From positions 1 through 64,000 of the forward strand of contig JAAEAF010003104.1 of the NCBI GenBank assembly GCA_011037195.1: DNA of 64,000 nt. The letters run 5' to 3'. The notes under the pieces were generated by a model. It saw only the letters and a list, made by a program, of their open reading frames with translations. It was not told the DNA's origin and made no database searches. The translations under genes and the position numbers were made by a program. This DNA comes from Triatoma infestans. Taxonomy: Eukaryota; Arthropoda; Insecta; Hemiptera; Reduviidae. Below, one piece after another: positions 61,075 through 64,000 of the stretch; positions within the stretch are counted from its first letter, which is position 1, and every line of letters begins with the position of its first letter.

Positions 61075-62440
61075 TTTTTGTTTTAATTGAATGGAATTAT
61101 AATATAAAATTATAATATAAATAAATAAATTAAATAATTATTGTCAAATATATATAATATTGTTTGCCTCATTAGATGCGTATATAACTTCCAAGCAAAA
61201 CAAGCTTTCCAGTACAGCTGTTTATTGAATGATGTGTGTGTAGTATAATGATAAGTTTTGTGTGGCGGGTTGGTTCCGGACCGGGAGAGAGCGCGCGCCT
61301 GGAATAGCGCATGTCTTTCCCGTTGTGGCGCCAATATCGACCCGACCAGCGCACCCTTCCCGCGGGATACCCTTGTGTGACGGATTCAGTGCCAGGTCCG
61401 GGCTCGATCTCTCTCTTGCACCGTCTATTCCTTATTACATCAAATTCATAACGACGCACACTCTGAAAAAAAAAAAAAATAAAAAAAAAAATAATTACGC
61501 CTCAACATAGCGCGCTATTCACTTTTCTACATCACATTTATTGGTTAGTAACAATATTAAATTTAAATCTATAAATAATCAAATTATTATTATATATATA
61601 TAATGCTTTGTTTGATAAAACATTAGCTCTCTTGTTTTCTTACATTCTTTTGTTTTTTTATTTAACTAATCAAATTCTTCTTTCACAAGATATTTTTACA
61701 ATAACTATAAGGTTACAATTTTAGAATAATACACCGCCCTATTGTCAAATAAATTTTCAATGTTGTTACACTACAATAAAGCAACAGTTTTGGTAACCTC
61801 CACAGTAAAAAAAAACAACAAAAAAACAATAACTACTTTTTTTAAGCAATTTTTTTTCTTTTTCAAAAACTAGGAATCTCCAGAAAACAGTTGCGCACTA
61901 TTTTCGCAGACTTTTATAGCTTAATACAAAAATAAAAAATAACTTTTTAAATCATTCAATTACTTATTACAATTAATATAGTATCCGATTTATTATTTAT
62001 AACAATATTATCCAATTACCAAATTTCACATAATGTGTACGTATATTCGAAATATAATTAGGTAAAAGGAAATCGTATTTCCTGTAAACTGATATTCTTC
62101 AAACTCTGAACAAGTTATATTCTTATTATTAATACTATATAGACAACAAAATCATATAATTATATTATATTATTATATAGATAATATTAAAATTGAAATG
62201 ATACTTTAGAGAAAAACTTCTTTTTTTTTTCTTTTTTTTTAATATTTAGTTGATAATACTAAGTTTAAACAAAAACTTCAGTCTAAAGGGAGTTGTTTTC
62301 AAGAAAATAACAAAAACAAATCTATTAAATGAATAATTGCTATTTCCGGTCTACCGATTTTAACACACAAAAAAATCCTTATTGTCACCATCCCAATACT
62401 AAATACCATTAAGTTGCATCTTTCTGCGATTTTCCGTTTT
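61075..62440. other. AT-rich stretch with a GC-rich island
   Basis: The island at 61258-61460 (GGGTTGGTTCCGGACCGGGAG, TGGCGCCAATATCGACCC) stands out sharply. No gene motif seen on either strand. The rest is A/T. Confidence 0.45.
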
Positions 62441-62444
62441 TATT

Positions 62445-63472
62445 TTCTCTTTAACACCTAGTAAGAGGTAGTATTGTAATCTTGTCAAAATTTTCTATAT
62501 CGAGTTTTTTCACCGGAAATAACCGTTTTGAGGTTCCCTGAGTCCAAAAAAAGTCGTTTTTAGCAAATGGGCTGTGTTTGTATGTATGTGAACAGCATAG
62601 ATCAAAAACAAAAAAAAAATCGTAGAAAATTCAAACTTGATATTCCGTTTAGGGTATCATCATGGAATCTGACAGTACGTTATCTGTCAAAATTCCTCAA
62701 CCGGAAGTGCCAGTTTACGAATTTTTTTTTTTTTTTTTTTACTTTTCTGCGATTTTCTTAAAAATAGGCTCCAACAAACTTGGTGTATCAACTACAAATA
62801 CCAAGAGCTATAACTTTTGTTTGAAACATTTCTCCAAAAAAAAAAAATCATTTTTTAAGGCATGTTTTAAGGAGAGGGGTGGGGTTAGGTTTTTCCACTA
62901 AAGTGCTATTTTCAGTTTACTATACAATTCTGTTACCTAAATAATATTAATTAGAAATTAAATATGTGGTTGTAATTCCGAGTTTGAAAAAAAAAATCGG
63001 ATGCCCGGAAGTGCGTTTTTACTGAAACGTATTTTCCAGTTTCCTGATATTTTCTCGAAAACGGCTCCAACGATTTTTTTTATAGTAGGAATGTTTACTA
63101 TACTTATGAAGAGCCACAACTTCTATTTGAAAAAATTTCTCCTGATAATGTTATTTAAGGGGGCTTTTGGAGGAATGGAGGAGTTATGTTTTTCCCTGAA
63201 GTGTTGTCATAGTTGATTATACAATTATATCATCCAAACAAAATTAATTTAGAAATAAATAGATGGCCAAAATTCCGAGTTTCAAAAAAAAAAATTAGTA
63301 AACCGGAAGTGCGCTTTTTACTTAACCGTTTTTTTTTTTTTTTTTTTTTTTTTTCAGTTTTCGACGAATTTCATTAAATGTGGTACACTAACTATAAATT
63401 TGTCATTATAATTTTGAGAACTGGAGTAAGAGAAAGTTGTGTGTGTGTTTTATACCAGATTTTTTTCTTTAT
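62445..63472 (+). repeat. CCGGAAG repeat, full length, forward
   Basis: From TTTTCTCTTTAACACCTAGTAAGAG to CTGGAGTAAGAGAAAGTTGTG. Boundaries lie at AACCGGAAGTGCC (62699), GCCCGGAAGTGCG (63004) and AACCGGAAGTGCGC (63301). A long T run at 63329-63354 separates monomer 2 from the right arm. Confidence 0.85.
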
Positions 63473-63529
63473 CTTTAAACTTACAATTATTACTAAATTG
63501 TTTATTTATCTTCAATTATTTCATATATT

Positions 63530-63790
63530 ATCAATAGGAGAATATAAATTTAAACCACCACCCCTTCTCACACCCAAAAACTTCTTTAAATCAACTTTCT
63601 GGGATTAAATCTTTCCAAACAAAAGTTATAGGTCTCTGTATTCATTATTAGTATAACAAATTTATTTAAAATCCATCGATGTTTTTATGTAGAAAAATCG
63701 CTGAAAAAAAAAACTACATAATGTTTAATAAAAATGAACTTCCGGTCAGCTGATTTTCTTCAATCACGGAATTTTGACAACATATTTATT
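63530..63790 (-). repeat. Degraded CCGGAAG-type piece, reverse
   Basis: Has AACAAAAGTTATAGGTCTC and AAAATGAACTTCCGGTCAGCTG. Diverged. Confidence 0.45.
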
Positions 63791-63814
63791 CTCAAACAGA
63801 GATATTTTTCTGTG

Positions 63815-63960
63815 ACAGTCGGATTTTTTTTTTTTGTTGTGGTCATCAACCGCTTTTCGGGCGTTCACCCATTATCAGGATGTTTTTTTTTGTCAAAAAA
63901 ATATCACATAGCATATTTAGTTGATACATTCACGTTACGTGGACAACTATTTCCTCACAG
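63815..63960 (-). mobile_element. Hammerhead element, single reverse copy
   Basis: Has TTGTGGTCATCAACCG and the motif on the minus strand, with several base changes. No opposing arm is visible before the window ends. Confidence 0.55.
63844..63882 (-). ncRNA. Hammerhead-like motif, core damaged
   Basis: Minus strand: CATC, CTGATAA (G8 changed), T, GGGTGAACGCCC, GAAA, then AGCGGTTGATG, so the GTC is GTT. Probably inactive. Confidence 0.4.
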
Positions 63961-64000
63961 ATAAACACTCAAATTTGAAAACTTATTATCATCGTAATAC

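Overview
This looks like animal nuclear DNA, most likely from an insect. It is AT-rich and intron-bearing, has no operons, and is packed with decayed mobile elements of types common in arthropods: RNase H-bearing I/R1-type LINEs, Jockey-like and RTE-like LINEs, mariner, Tc1, piggyBac and PIF/Harbinger remnants, and tRNA-derived SINEs. I cannot name the species. No bacterial, organellar or CRISPR features were seen.

One host gene is visible. It lies on the + strand from 25443 to 45821 and can be assembled from 15 coding exons whose GT-AG borders and phases all agree, giving a 988-residue protein. The first part (about residues 60-520) is a Mab-21/cGAS-like nucleotidyltransferase-fold domain in which the catalytic acidic residues appear to be replaced. 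The start MGCGPSS is a classic dual-acylation (myristoyl plus palmitoyl) signal. About 460 residues follow the domain and I do not recognise them. A polyadenylation signal sits at 45870. Any 5' untranslated exon and the promoter were not found.

Left of the gene (1-25.4 kb): tandem and nested copies of a roughly 1 kb repeat, called here the CCGGAAG repeat, recur in both orientations. Between them lie a Harbinger remnant (2.7 kb), an I-type LINE with an intact RNase H (8.1-9.9 kb), a Jockey-like LINE (10.5-11.2 kb), an RNase H LINE relic (16-17 kb), mariner pieces interleaved with an RTE-like LINE (18.3-21.2 kb), a second RTE-like LINE with clear target duplications (22.06-22.91 kb), and a GC-rich block built on a tandem duplication (23.9-25.25 kb).

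In the introns: short elements carrying hammerhead-ribozyme-like motifs, often as inverted pairs, a Jockey LINE with a 15-bp target duplication, tRNA-derived SINEs, an 80-bp-TIR foldback element, a mariner relic and an R1-type LINE that was itself hit by a hammerhead element.

Right of the gene (45.9-64 kb): more CCGGAAG repeats, an internally deleted piggyBac, a Jockey fragment, a decayed Tc1 element with terminal inverted repeats, more hammerhead elements and SINEs, and a LINE inserted in a CCGGAAG repeat with a 13-bp target duplication.

The most interesting signals are the dispersed hammerhead-like family (eight motif copies, plus a second, different family of three) and the CCGGAAG repeat, which has short terminal inverted repeats and is itself made of about 300-bp internal monomers. 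All motif and alignment statements were made by eye; none was computed.
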